Shown piece by piece: positions 1-11,126 of a stretch of 64,000 nt of DNA. The stretch lies in assembly GCA_945862165.1 (NCBI GenBank), contig CAMAXI010000007.1, forward strand, positions 1-64,000, read 5' to 3'. Made by a program: the position numbers and the translations under genes. The DNA comes from Chryseobacterium gleum (GTDB taxonomy: Bacteria > Bacteroidota > Bacteroidia > Flavobacteriales_D > Crocinitomicaceae). The notes beneath the pieces were generated by a model that saw only the letters and a list, made by a program, of their open reading frames with translations, was not told the origin of the DNA and did not search any database. Within the stretch, counting starts at the first letter, position 1, and the number at the start of each line of letters is the position of its first letter.

Positions 1-3000
1 GTAGCAACAATAGATGCTTTAGGATTAGTAACCGCAATCAAAGCTGGAACAAGTAGTATTAGTTATGTAGTAACAACAAACAATTGTTCTACTACGGTGA
101 ATAGTACGATTACCGTGAATGCATTACCAATAGTAGCATCTATTACTGGAGCTTCTATCGTTTGTATGGGGCAAACAACCCAATTAGTTTGTACAACCCC
201 AAATGGAGTTTGGAGCAGTCAATCTTCCAATATTGCCTCTGTGGATGCTAGTGGTTTAGTGACTGGAAAAATTGCTGGTTCATCCAGTGTTATTTCCTAC
301 GCGCTTACAATTAATGGATGTACTACTAAAAATGATTTTACAATTACTGTAAATCCAATGCCTGTCGTTTCATCCATCACAGGAAATCTTACAATATGTT
401 CCGGATTAACTTCGCAGTTAGCCAATGCAACAGTAAATGGTGTTTGGACAAGTGCTAATCAAGCAGTAGCAACAATTTCAAATACTGGATTAGTTTCAGG
501 ACTGACAGGAGGAACAAGTCAAATTAGTTATACGGTAACAACAAATGGTTGTACCACAATACAAAATGCAACAGTTACAGTTGTTACATCTCCAATTGTT
601 CCTGTAATTACTGGAAATTCAACGATATGTGCAAACACTTCAAGTTTATTAGCAAATTCTACAGCTGGTGGTGTTTGGACAAGCGACTCAACGAAATACG
701 CTACAATTGATCCTATTTCCGGATTAGTTTCTGGGAAGGCTGCGGGTAGTTCTTTAATTCGTTATACCGTTATAGCGAATGGTTGTACCACCGAAAAAAC
801 AATTACTGTTACAGTAAAACCATTACCGATAGTTGCTCCAATAACTGGTCCAACAAATGTATGTGTTGGAGCTACGATTGTATTATCAGATATTACACCA
901 ACTGGTGTTTGGAGTAGTTCAGATCCTTTGGTTGCCTCAGTAAGTGGAGGAGGCATGGTAACAGGTCTTAAGGCAGGAGCCGTTTCGATAAACTATGCTG
1001 TAACTGCTGGGGGCTGTACAAATACTAGTACAACTGCAATCGCTGTTAATGCTTTACCGATTGTTGCTTCAATCGTTGGTAACACAACTTTCTGTTCAGG
1101 TAGCACGAGTCAATTATCTAATGCAACAATTAATGGTAGTTGGTCAAGTAGTAATACTGGAGTTGTAACAATCGATCAAAATGGTTTATTAACCGGAATT
1201 ACAGCAGGTACAAGTATTGTTTCTTATGCAGTTACAATAAGTGGCTGTACAACTACAATTACTTCGAATGTAACAATAAATCCATCTCCTGTAGTTGCAG
1301 ATATAACAGGTGGTTCTTCGCTGTGTATGGGAACTACTTTAAAGTTATCAAGTGCTACCACTGAAGGGACATGGGTAAGTGCTTCTAGTGGGGTAGCTTC
1401 TGTAACTTCCTCTGGATTGATTACAAGTGTAAGTCCTGGAACTTCTGTTATTTCTTACGCTAAAACTTTAGGTACCTGTACCACTTCAAAAACAGATACA
1501 ATAACGGTTTATGCATTGCCGGTTGTAGCTCCAATAACTGGGATGGTAGATATTTGTGCGGGTTCTTCTTCACAATTAGTAAATACAACTCCAAATGGCG
1601 TTTGGTCTAGTTCAATACCTGGTATTGCATCCATCGACGGTTTTGGGATGGTAATTGGAATAAGCGCTGGTTCTTCAACGATTTCATATGCGGTTTCAGA
1701 AAATGGTTGTACAACCATTGTAGACACTGTTGTAAATGTTACGGGAGCATTGGTGGTATCTCCCATAAGTGGTAATACTACTTTATGTGAAAATGAAACT
1801 ACGAAACTTGCGGATGCTACTCCTGGTGGAACTTGGTCAAGTGCAACAGTTAGTATTGCAACTATTAATAAAAATTCTGGTTTGGTTACAGGTATAACCG
1901 CAGGAACAAGTATAATTACCTATGCTGTTGTTACAAATGGTGTTTGTCCTCAAATTGCTCAAACAACCGTTACGGTAAATCAAGTGCCTACGGTGAACAC
2001 AATTACGGATAAAACAGTTTGTGAAGGAAGCACAGTAAACGGAATTACTTTTTCAGGAAATAGTTCACCAACCTATCAATGGACAAATTCGAATACTGCA
2101 ATAGGTTTGACCTCTTCAGGAACCGGAAATATTACAGCATTTACTGGAACAGGAACCACTTTAGGCGGCCCCTCTCAAACAGCAGTTATTAATGTAACCC
2201 CAAATATGAATGGGTGTGTTGGTACTTCAAAAGCATTTTTCATCACCATTAAATCATTAGAGAATCCAGCATTCTCTTATACAGCTACTTCGTATTGTAA
2301 TTTAGATGCGGATCCTTCTCCAACTATTACGGGTTCAACGGGTGGTTCGTTTTCTTCAACTCCTTTAGGACTAGATTTAAATCCTATAACTGGTGTTGTA
2401 AATCTAATAACTTCTTCGGAAGGATATTATGCCATAACGTATTCTACAGGTGGTACTTGTTCGCAGGACTCCACTGTGCTTTTGAGTATTTCAAACCATC
2501 CTAGTGTAAATAGTACAAGTGATCAAATCGTTTGTGATGGTTCTAATTTTAACGCGATAAACTTTGCCGGAAACCCTGGAACCATGTTTAATTGGTCAAA
2601 TTCAAATAGTTCCATCGGATTAGGTTCGAATGGAAATGGAAATATCCCAAGTTTTATTGGGACAGGAACAATTACTAGTGGAACAAATATTTCTGGAACG
2701 ATTGTAGTAACTCCATTTGTTGGATCTTGTGTTGGTAAACCGGATACTTTTCTTTTACAAGTTAAAGCCAAAGACAATGCGAATTTTACATATCCAAGTA
2801 ACTCATTTTGTTCTACTTTAGATGCAAATCCGATTGCAAATATTACGGGTAATACTGGAGGTGTATTTAGTGCTACGCCAACTGGATTAACACTCAATCC
2901 ATCCACAGGGTTAATTACGCTCGCTAGTTCAACGTCTGGAACATATGTTTTAACCTACACGACTATTGGATCATGTACTAATTCTTCTTCATTAAACTTA

Positions 3001-6000
3001 ACCGTTGGAGACAATCCTTCTGTTAATATTGTCAGTAATCAGATAAAATGTATTGGAACAAATTTTGATCCTATCAACTTTACTGGTTCCGCTGGAACTT
3101 CCTATGATTGGGTGAATAATACTCCTTCTATAGGTCTAGCTGTATCTGGTACTGGAAATATTCCAGCATTTGCAGGTGCAGGTGTTTCAGCACTTACTAC
3201 TTCGTTGACTTCAACTATTACTGTTACTCCACACATTGGTTCTTGTCCTGGTTCACCTAAATCATTTACATTAACACTTAATTATACAGATAATGTTGGT
3301 ATAACTTATTCAAATGTTTCATATTGTGCTGCAGATGCAAATCCAACACCAACGATAACAGGAACAACAGGCGGGATATTCTCTGCAACTCCAAGTGGTT
3401 TAGCGATAAATTCAACGACCGGAGAGATTGATATAATTTCTTCAACACAAGGAATGTTTAATGTGATGTATAGAACTACAGGTGTTTGTGCAGATACCGT
3501 AATCGTTCCTATTGGTATTAGCTTTAGTCCTGCTGTAAATACTATTTTGGGACAAACTGTTTGTACAGGTACAAGTTTCACTCCCACAATTATTTCAGGT
3601 TCTCCAGGTTCATTATTTGATTGGAAAAACTCGAATACGAATATCGGTTTAGCTGCTTCTGGAACTGGAGACATTGCGTCTTTTGTTTCCTTAAATACTT
3701 CCAATTTAGCAATTCAAGGAACGGTAACGGTAACTCCACGTGCTGGTTCATGTAAAGGGACTCCTAAGTCCTTTGACTTGAAAGTAAATCCAGTAGACGA
3801 TGCTACATTTAGCTATATTGCAGCTTCTTTTTGTTCCAATGCTTCTGATATTACACCAACAATTACAGGTACAAAAGGAGGGAACTTCTCTTCATCTCCG
3901 TCGGGTTTAAGTTTAAATCCAACTACGGGTAAAATTGCAATTTCTATATCCAAAGCCGGTAACTATAATATAACCTACCTTACAAATGGAGTTTGTCCAA
4001 AAGTGTTTTCCAATGTAGTCAAAATAAATCCGGAACCTTTAGTTAATCCGGTTAGTAATCAAATTGTTTGTCAAGACATAAACTTCAACTCGATCAATTT
4101 TAGCGGTACTACTTCTACCTTGTTTAATTGGACGAATAGTAACACGTCAATTGGTTTAGCATCCGCTGGAACAGGAAGTATTTCTTCGTTTAAAGCAACG
4201 GGTACGTCAAAAGGCGGAAGTCCTGAAACAGCCATTTTACAAGTTACACCTTCCATAGGAGTATGTCTTGGAACACCAATATCAGTAGTGTTAACGGTAA
4301 ATAGCTTTGACAATCCTTCCTTTGCTTATTCTGATAATTCTTATTGTAAATCGCAAGGAAACCCTATTCCTAAAATTACAGGAGCAACAGGCGGAAATTT
4401 TTCGGCATCTCCAATTGGCCTAGATTTAGATAATGTGAGTGGAGCTATTAATCTATCAAATTCTACATCTGGTACTTATGCAGTAACCTACACTACGAAT
4501 GGTAATTGTCCTATTGATTCAACCGTAAACATTGCTGTTGGTAATGACCCAATTGTTAATGCAATTACAGATCAAACAAAATGTGAAGGAGTTGCTTTCT
4601 CGACAATCACTTTTTCTGGAAACCCAGGGACGGTATTTGATTGGACAAACACAAATACAACAATTGGTTTAAGTGCAAGTGGTACAGGCGATATTCAAAG
4701 TTTTAATGCTACTGGAACCACGACTGGAGCGTCAGATATTTCAGGTACGATCACAGTAACTCCGAGAATAGGTTCGTGTGTTGGTACTCCAAAAACATTC
4801 AAATTAACCGTAAATGCTTTAGATAACGCTAATTTTTCATATGCAAACGCATCGTTTTGTAAAACTCAATCTAATCCTTCACCTACAATTAGTGGTTTAA
4901 CAGGGGGAACTTTTAGTTCTTTACCTGCTGGTATAGCCATGAATTCAAGTGGGGTTATTGACCTTGCTTCTTCCTTAAGTGGTACATATACAGTTAGCTA
5001 CACTACCCATGGTACTTGTCCAAATGTAACTTCTATTCCAATGTCCATAGGAAATGCACCTACTGTAAATACGGTGACAGATAAAACTGTTTGTGCTGGA
5101 AGTACGTTTACTACGATTGCTTTTAGTGGATCGCTAGGTTCTGTGTTTAATTGGACGAATGTAAATACTAGTATTGGATTAGCAGCAACTGGAACAGGTG
5201 ATATTAGTGCATTTACTGCTTTAGCTGCCGGGATGAGTACAATAACGGTAACTCCAAGTGTAGGTATTTGTATCGGTGCACCAAAAACATTCAAATTAAC
5301 AGTGAACCCGCTCCAAACTACGACTATAGCTTATGCACAAACTTCTTATTGTCAAAATCAAGTTAATCCTTCACCAGCTATTTCTGGTCCTACAGGAGGA
5401 AGTTTTTCTGCTTTCCCATTCGGTCTATCCGTTAATCCATCGAATGGAATAATTGATTTAGCTACTTCCAATCCTGGAAATTATAAAGTAACATACGCTA
5501 TTAATGGCGTTGCATGTGCTTCCAATTCTACAACACAAGTTGCTATCGGAGATAATCCAACTGTGAATGCAATTTCTTCGCAATCTGTTTGTAATGATGT
5601 AAACTTTAATACAATTCTATTTACGGGAAATACTGGAACGCAATTTTCTTGGGTGAATTCAAACACTGCGATTGGATTAGCAGGTTCTGGATCTGGAAAT
5701 ATTGCCTCGTTTACAGGTACAAATACTACGAAAAACATAATTTCAGGAATACTTACCGTAACTCCTTCGATTGGTACGTGTGTTGGAACAGCGAAAACGT
5801 TTATGTTGAGTGTAAAACCATCCGACGATGCTTCTTTTAGTTATGCATCTAATAAATATTGTGCGGACGATAACAATCCATCCCCAACAATTTTAGGTAC
5901 AACAGGTGGTAAGTTCACAGCTAATAACGCGGGTATTAGTTTAAATAATGGTTCCGGTAAAATCACATTGGGAACTTCTACTCCTGGAACATATAATATT

Positions 6001-9000
6001 ACATATCTAACTGGGGGTGCGTGTGCAAAAGCATCTACAGAAGTAATTACCTTGGTTCCAATCCCATTGGTGAATCCGGTTGTAGATCAAACAGTGTGTG
6101 AAGGCAGTAATTTTAGTACGGTTACTTTTTCTGGATCAGCAAATACACAGTTTGATTGGACAAATTCTAAAACTGCCATTGGTTTAGCTGCTTCTGGCGT
6201 TAGTGACATAACTTCTTTTAAGGCTAAAGGTACAACACCAAATGGTGCTGCTTTAACCAGTAAAATAGTAGTTACCCCAAAAATTAATGGTTGTCTAGGA
6301 ACAACAATTTCGTTTGATTTAAAGGTGAATTCTATGGATGCTCCGTATTTTTCCTATCCAAGCAATTCTATTTGTCAATTAGATCTTAATCCAACACCAA
6401 TAATTACAGGGACGACAGGTGGTATATTTTCAGCTACTCCAGTAGGATTATCTTTAAATAGTGGTTCTGGTAAAATAATTATTTCTACTTCAATTGTTAA
6501 TACGTATACATTAAAGTACACTACTAAAGGTGCGTGTGTGAAGGATTCTTTAATAACAATCGTAATTAATCCTACTGCATTTGTAAATACAATTACAAGT
6601 CAGCAAAGATGTCAAGACGATAGTTTTAATCCAATCAATTTTACCGGTTCAACAAATACTATTTTTAAATGGACAAATTCGAATAAAACGATTGGTTTAG
6701 CGAATTCGGGAGTTGGTAACATTGCTTCTTTTATAGCATCAGGGACGGTTTATGGAGGAGGTTCTGTTAGCGGAAATATAGTTGTCACCCCTGAAATAAA
6801 TGGCTGTTTTGGAGCAACAAAAACATTCAATTTAACTGTAAATCCAATTGATAATCCAGCTTTTGCTTATTCGGATAACTCTTATTGTGCGATTCAGGCA
6901 AATCCAGTACCTGTAATTTCAGGAACTCTTGGTGGTGCGTTCACTTTTTCTCCAGTTGGTTTAGTTATTAATTCAAGTACAGGAGAAATTGATTTGAAAG
7001 CGTCAATACCGAATAATTATTTTATTAAATATACAACTACTGGAAATTGTAAAAATGATTCGACAGTTAGTGTTGGTGTAGGTGGAAATCCTTCTTTAGA
7101 AGATATCGATGACCAAGATGTCTGTGAAGGAACTTCTTTTGATCCAGTTAACTTTAAGGGTAATCCTGGAACTGTATTCGCATGGACTAATTCAAATGCG
7201 ACAGTTGGTATTTTGACTTCAGGAACGACAGATATTCCAGCTTACATTGCAAAAGGAGTTTTAAATTTTAGAGATACGCTTGCGCAAATGGTAGTTACTT
7301 CTCGTATAGGGTCTTGTATGGGTAATACTGTCAATTTTAAATATCGCGTTCGTGCTAAACCAAATATTCAAGGGCGTATTGTTCAAACACCTTTAACCAG
7401 TAAATTGGTAAAAGATACAGCAGTATGTAAAGGAGCAAATATTAAGTTGCTTGCGACTGGTATCTCGAAAAATGCAGATTATCATTGGACCCCAAATACT
7501 GCTTTGCTTGGTTTTCCGTCTTTTGGAGCGAGTGTTACCACGAATATGGATTCAACGCAACAATTCATAATTACAGGTCAAAATCAATTTGGATGTAGTA
7601 ATACAGATAGTGTCATTGTTCGTGTTTATAATCCAAAAGTTCTTTCTCTCCATTCGGATACCACTGTGTGTTCTGGAGTGAATTTCAATGGAATAGTCTT
7701 CAAAGGAAATACGCCAACACCAACTTTCACCTGGACAAATACCAATATTTCTATCGGCTTACCAGCGAGTGGCTCTGGTAATATTGCGTCTTTTGTTGGT
7801 AAAAATTCATCTGTAAATCAATTACAATCTGCAACTATTATGGTAACTCCAAAATATACAATTCCGACTTCTGGTGCTGTATGTTCTGGTACTACTACCA
7901 CCTTTAAATTACAAGTGAATAAATTGGATAACCCTACTTTTTCTGGTTATTTGTCGCAATATTGTTCCAACGAAACCGCTTCTACAATTCCTACCATAAT
8001 TGGTACTAAAAATGGGGTATTCACTGCACAGCCAGCTGGACTTGTTTTAAATCCAATTTCCGGTCAATTATTCCCAACGGCTTCTTTAGCGAAAGCGTAT
8101 TTTGTAAAATATACGACTACTGGAGTTTGTGCAAAATCGGACTCCATGAGTTTAACCATCAAACCAATATTAACGGCTTCAATAAGTGGTCAAAAAACGG
8201 TATGTAGAGATGCTGCACAACCTATAATTACGTTTAAAGGAGCAAATGGAACAGCGCCTTATACCTTTAAATATACGATCAATGGTGGGGCAATAAAACA
8301 AATAGTATCTGCAGTATCAACAGACTCCGTTACTTTACCAGTATCAACAGCTACAGCAGGTACGTTTGTGTATGCGCTCGTTGGTGTACAAGAATCAAGT
8401 GCTTCTCAATGTAGTAATGGTGTTGGAGGTAGTGTTACTATTAATGTAAACACTTTACCAATTGCGCAAATTACAGGAACAGCTACTGTTTGTGAAGGTG
8501 GAACATCGCCAACTGTAACTTTTACAGGAGTCAATGGAACATCTCCATTTACGTTTACGTATGCTATTAATGGATTTACACAACCTACGATTTCAACAAA
8601 TTCAGGAGAGTATAGTGTAAATGTTACCCAAGCTACAGCTGCAAGTTCTACTTTTACCTATTCCTTAATCGGCATTAAAGATGGAAGTAGTTTGGCTTGT
8701 TACCAACCTCAGAATACTTCCGCAACAATTTCAGTGAAAAAATTACCAACTGGAACGATTAAAGCGAGTACAAAATCTGTTTGTATAGATGGTACAGGGC
8801 CTACAATCACTTTTGCAGGTGCTAACGGAATACAACCATACACCTTTGAATATAAAGTAAACGGTGTTTTGAATTTTGTAAGTTCCAATAATAACTCATT
8901 TGCAGTCATTGATGTACCTACAAATACAGCAACGAAATATGTTTATGAGTTAGTGAGTGTTAAGGATGCTGGACAATATTCTTGTAAAAACACAAATATT

Positions 9001-10308
9001 TACTTGAAAGATTCAGTGGAGATTATCCCGGGTGCTTTTGTTAACCCAATAGAGGACGTTACTGTCTGTAAAGGAAATAATTCAGGATTAATCAATTTTA
9101 CAGGATCATCCAATACTACGTTTAATTGGTATACAAATAATACTACTACAGGATTAGCTTCGACAGGAAAAGATTCGATTGGTAATTTTAAAGGATTGAA
9201 TACTTCTACGAACTCACCAAATATTTCAATTGTAACAATAACACCATCGAAAGGAGTTTGTAAAGGAAAAGCGATAACATTTAAAATTTTAGTTCGACCA
9301 AATCCGGTTCCAAAAACAAGTCCGGTTACAATTATCTGTCCTGGAGATTCTCTATTGATAAAAGGGATTACTCCAAATGGTATTTCTCCGGATTATCAGT
9401 ATATCTGGACTCCAGATGCTACATTAAGTTGTTTGGATTGTCCTCAAGTTTGGGCAAAACCGACGAAAACAACAGACTATACGTTCATTGCAAAAGATGC
9501 TTTTGGTTGTATCGGGAAAGATAAATTTACCATGCTCGTTCGTGATACTCCATTAATTCAAGGAAAAGACACCACATTATGTGGAGCAACCAGCGAAATT
9601 AAGTTAAAAGGATCCGGAGGAATATCCTATGTTTGGAGTGATGGTATTGTTGATGGACAGCCATTTACCCCTGAATTTGGTGTAAATAAATATGCTATAA
9701 CAGGAAAAGATAAATATGGATGTAGTTCTTCCGATACTGTCATTGTGAGTGTTTTAACGCAACCAAATGCTTCTTTTACCTTGAGTACAAATGAAGTATT
9801 TGCAGCGCCTAATCAACCTGCGAATGTATTAATTACCAATACAAGTAAAAATGCACTTAAATATGTTTATAATTATGGAAATGGGGAACCATTAGTAGAA
9901 GGTACGACATTGGAACCAAAAACGGCAATTTACCAATATCCAGGTATTGCTACGGTTGAATTAGTAGTATATAATGGCGCATGTTCAGATGCATATAGTT
10001 TACCAATTATCATTAAAAAAATCGACACCACTTCGATTGTGAAATTACCAAATGTATTTACACCAAATGGTGATGGTGAAAATGACGAGTTTATGATTGT
10101 TGTTAAAAACGCGAAAACATTACATTTAACGATCTTTAATCGTTGGGGAAATCTAATTCATGAAATTACTGAAACAGCTCCAACTTGGGATGGTAAAATA
10201 AATGGATATTTAGCTGCAGAAGGGGTTTATTTCTACGAATATACGGTAGAAACACAAAGTGGGCCTCCAATTAAAGGAAATGGCTATGTGCAATTGATTC
10301 GAAAATAA
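1..10308 (+). CDS. Giant secreted Ig-like repeat protein with T9SS type B (gliding motility) C-terminal domain, 5' end outside window
   Basis: The reading frame is open from base 1, so the listed GTG start at 97 is an artefact of the window edge and the N-terminus with its signal peptide is missing. At least 3,400 residues are visible. The first ~640 residues are repeats of about 80 residues with a GvWsSsn..vAtid..GlVtG core and paired cysteines, resembling bacterial Ig-like (Big_2) units. They are followed by longer repeats of ~150 residues with a WTNSNTxIGLaasGtGnI core, resembling PKD-like domains, and then mixed Ig-like units. The last ~85 residues (LPNVFTPNGDGENDEF, then IFNRWGN) form the CHU_C/TIGR04131-type sorting domain, which directs T9SS export and surface attachment. 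An adhesin or gliding-surface role is inferred. Exact repeat boundaries were not computed. Confidence 0.93.
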   Translation, partial: VATIDALGLVTAIKAGTSSISYVVTTNNCSTTVNSTITVNALPIVASITGASIVCMGQTTQLVCTTPNGVWSSQSSNIASVDASGLVTGKIAGSSSVISYALTINGCTTKNDFTITVNPMPVVSSITGNLTICSGLTSQLANATVNGVWTSANQAVATISNTGLVSGLTGGTSQISYTVTTNGCTTIQNATVTVVTSPIVPVITGNSTICANTSSLLANSTAGGVWTSDSTKYATIDPISGLVSGKAAGSSLIRYTVIANGCTTEKTITVTVKPLPIVAPITGPTNVCVGATIVLSDITPTGVWSSSDPLVASVSGGGMVTGLKAGAVSINYAVTAGGCTNTSTTAIAVNALPIVASIVGNTTFCSGSTSQLSNATINGSWSSSNTGVVTIDQNGLLTGITAGTSIVSYAVTISGCTTTITSNVTINPSPVVADITGGSSLCMGTTLKLSSATTEGTWVSASSGVASVTSSGLITSVSPGTSVISYAKTLGTCTTSKTDTITVYALPVVAPITGMVDICAGSSSQLVNTTPNGVWSSSIPGIASIDGFGMVIGISAGSSTISYAVSENGCTTIVDTVVNVTGALVVSPISGNTTLCENETTKLADATPGGTWSSATVSIATINKNSGLVTGITAGTSIITYAVVTNGVCPQIAQTTVTVNQVPTVNTITDKTVCEGSTVNGITFSGNSSPTYQWTNSNTAIGLTSSGTGNITAFTGTGTTLGGPSQTAVINVTPNMNGCVGTSKAFFITIKSLENPAFSYTATSYCNLDADPSPTITGSTGGSFSSTPLGLDLNPITGVVNLITSSEGYYAITYSTGGTCSQDSTVLLSISNHPSVNSTSDQIVCDGSNFNAINFAGNPGTMFNWSNSNSSIGLGSNGNGNIPSFIGTGTITSGTNISGTIVVTPFVGSCVGKPDTFLLQVKAKDNANFTYPSNSFCSTLDANPIANITGNTGGVFSATPTGLTLNPSTGLITLASSTSGTYVLTYTTIGSCTNSSSLNLTVGDNPSVNIVSNQIKCIGTNFDPINFTGSAGTSYDWVNNTPSIGLAVSGTGNIPAFAGAGVSALTTSLTSTITVTPHIGSCPGSPKSFTLTLNYTDNVGITYSNVSYCAADANPTPTITGTTGGIFSATPSGLAINSTTGEIDIISSTQGMFNVMYRTTGVCADTVIVPIGISFSPAVNTILGQTVCTGTSFTPTIISGSPGSLFDWKNSNTNIGLAASGTGDIASFVSLNTSNLAIQGTVTVTPRAGSCKGTPKSFDLKVNPVDDATFSYIAASFCSNASDITPTITGTKGGNFSSSPSGLSLNPTTGKIAISISKAGNYNITYLTNGVCPKVFSNVVKINPEPLVNPVSNQIVCQDINFNSINFSGTTSTLFNWTNSNTSIGLASAGTGSISSFKATGTSKGGSPETAILQVTPSIGVCLGTPISVVLTVNSFDNPSFAYSDNSYCKSQGNPIPKITGATGGNFSASPIGLDLDNVSGAINLSNSTSGTYAVTYTTNGNCPIDSTVNIAVGNDPIVNAITDQTKCEGVAFSTITFSGNPGTVFDWTNTNTTIGLSASGTGDIQSFNATGTTTGASDISGTITVTPRIGSCVGTPKTFKLTVNALDNANFSYANASFCKTQSNPSPTISGLTGGTFSSLPAGIAMNSSGVIDLASSLSGTYTVSYTTHGTCPNVTSIPMSIGNAPTVNTVTDKTVCAGSTFTTIAFSGSLGSVFNWTNVNTSIGLAATGTGDISAFTALAAGMSTITVTPSVGICIGAPKTFKLTVNPLQTTTIAYAQTSYCQNQVNPSPAISGPTGGSFSAFPFGLSVNPSNGIIDLATSNPGNYKVTYAINGVACASNSTTQVAIGDNPTVNAISSQSVCNDVNFNTILFTGNTGTQFSWVNSNTAIGLAGSGSGNIASFTGTNTTKNIISGILTVTPSIGTCVGTAKTFMLSVKPSDDASFSYASNKYCADDNNPSPTILGTTGGKFTANNAGISLNNGSGKITLGTSTPGTYNITYLTGGACAKASTEVITLVPIPLVNPVVDQTVCEGSNFSTVTFSGSANTQFDWTNSKTAIGLAASGVSDITSFKAKGTTPNGAALTSKIVVTPKINGCLGTTISFDLKVNSMDAPYFSYPSNSICQLDLNPTPIITGTTGGIFSATPVGLSLNSGSGKIIISTSIVNTYTLKYTTKGACVKDSLITIVINPTAFVNTITSQQRCQDDSFNPINFTGSTNTIFKWTNSNKTIGLANSGVGNIASFIASGTVYGGGSVSGNIVVTPEINGCFGATKTFNLTVNPIDNPAFAYSDNSYCAIQANPVPVISGTLGGAFTFSPVGLVINSSTGEIDLKASIPNNYFIKYTTTGNCKNDSTVSVGVGGNPSLEDIDDQDVCEGTSFDPVNFKGNPGTVFAWTNSNATVGILTSGTTDIPAYIAKGVLNFRDTLAQMVVTSRIGSCMGNTVNFKYRVRAKPNIQGRIVQTPLTSKLVKDTAVCKGANIKLLATGISKNADYHWTPNTALLGFPSFGASVTTNMDSTQQFIITGQNQFGCSNTDSVIVRVYNPKVLSLHSDTTVCSGVNFNGIVFKGNTPTPTFTWTNTNISIGLPASGSGNIASFVGKNSSVNQLQSATIMVTPKYTIPTSGAVCSGTTTTFKLQVNKLDNPTFSGYLSQYCSNETASTIPTIIGTKNGVFTAQPAGLVLNPISGQLFPTASLAKAYFVKYTTTGVCAKSDSMSLTIKPILTASISGQKTVCRDAAQPIITFKGANGTAPYTFKYTINGGAIKQIVSAVSTDSVTLPVSTATAGTFVYALVGVQESSASQCSNGVGGSVTINVNTLPIAQITGTATVCEGGTSPTVTFTGVNGTSPFTFTYAINGFTQPTISTNSGEYSVNVTQATAASSTFTYSLIGIKDGSSLACYQPQNTSATISVKKLPTGTIKASTKSVCIDGTGPTITFAGANGIQPYTFEYKVNGVLNFVSSNNNSFAVIDVPTNTATKYVYELVSVKDAGQYSCKNTNIYLKDSVEIIPGAFVNPIEDVTVCKGNNSGLINFTGSSNTTFNWYTNNTTTGLASTGKDSIGNFKGLNTSTNSPNISIVTITPSKGVCKGKAITFKILVRPNPVPKTSPVTIICPGDSLLIKGITPNGISPDYQYIWTPDATLSCLDCPQVWAKPTKTTDYTFIAKDAFGCIGKDKFTMLVRDTPLIQGKDTTLCGATSEIKLKGSGGISYVWSDGIVDGQPFTPEFGVNKYAITGKDKYGCSSSDTVIVSVLTQPNASFTLSTNEVFAAPNQPANVLITNTSKNALKYVYNYGNGEPLVEGTTLEPKTAIYQYPGIATVELVVYNGACSDAYSLPIIIKKIDTTSIVKLPNVFTPNGDGENDEFMIVVKNAKTLHLTIFNRWGNLIHEITETAPTWDGKINGYLAAEGVYFYEYTVETQSGPPIKGNGYVQLIRK

Positions 10309-10365
10309 TGTTCGATGTTATCTAAAGAAAAATTAAATTCGCAATAAAATTAAAATTAAATAGAA

Positions 10366-11076
10366 ATGGGAAGAGCGTTCGAATATCGTAGAGCATCGAA
10401 AGAAAAACGTTGGGATAAAATGTCAAGATTATTTCCAAAATTAGGAAAAGCAATCACTATGGCAGCGAAAGAAGGAGGTGAAGATCCTTCTACAAATGCT
10501 AAATTACGTACAGCAATTCAAAATGCGAAGGCGCAGAATATGCCTAAAGATAATATTGAGTCGGCTATAAAAAGAGCAACACAAAAAGATACTGCTAACT
10601 TCAATGAGATAAATTACGAAGGAAAAGGTCCTCACGGTGTATTAATTTACATTGAATGTGCTACCGATAATTCTACGAGAACTGTTGCAAATGTCAAATC
10701 CTATTTTAATAAATCTGGAGGAACGGTTGTTCCAAATGGTCAATTAGAATTCATGTTCGATAGAAAATCCGTTTTTGAATTAGCCTTGAAAGAAGGTTTA
10801 GATTCGGAAGAATTAGAATTAGAATTGATTGATGCTGGTTGTGAATTCATCGAAGTAGAAGAAGATAAATATGTTGTATATGGTGACTTCACTTCTTTTG
10901 GAACATTATCTAAAGCAATCGACGATTTACAATTGGAGGTATTGAAAGCGACACTACAACGTATTCCAACTTCACCAATTGAGTTAACTGAAGAACAAAT
11001 GGTAGATATTGAAAAATTGTTGGATAAAATCGAAGAAGATGATGATGTACAACAAGTGTTTACAAATATTGCCTAA
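10366..11076 (+). CDS. YebC/PmpR family regulatory protein
   Basis: The 236-residue protein opens with [20 protein letters not shown] and continues with an [10 protein letters not shown] segment, the N-terminal signature of the YebC family. The length matches the family. Members have been described as DNA-binding transcriptional regulators, and more recently as factors that help ribosomes through proline-rich stretches, so the precise function here is open. The central and C-terminal domains are acidic, with a run of aspartates near the end. The gene stands 57 bp after the giant repeat gene and is closed by a strong hairpin terminator at 11090. Family assignment is firm; the molecular role is not. 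Confidence 0.95.
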   Translation: MGRAFEYRRASKEKRWDKMSRLFPKLGKAITMAAKEGGEDPSTNAKLRTAIQNAKAQNMPKDNIESAIKRATQKDTANFNEINYEGKGPHGVLIYIECATDNSTRTVANVKSYFNKSGGTVVPNGQLEFMFDRKSVFELALKEGLDSEELELELIDAGCEFIEVEEDKYVVYGDFTSFGTLSKAIDDLQLEVLKATLQRIPTSPIELTEEQMVDIEKLLDKIEEDDDVQQVFTNIA

Positions 11077-11089
11077 TTAATTGTATTTC

Positions 11090-11121
11090 GAGGCTATCTG
11101 GAAAGATAGCCTCAATTTTTT
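11090..11121 (+). terminator. Rho-independent terminator after yebC
   Basis: A perfect 10-bp stem, GAGGCTATCT/AGATAGCCTC, with a GGAA tetraloop is followed by AATTTTTT. It lies 14 bp after the yebC stop and ends only 5 bp before the rsmI start codon. Confidence 0.85.
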
Positions 11122-11126
11122 CTACC

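Noticed and set aside
762-8909. Minus-strand ORFs and the short plus ORF at 5649 inside the giant gene
   Set aside because: They are shadows of a repetitive coding frame, with no start signals or family motifs.
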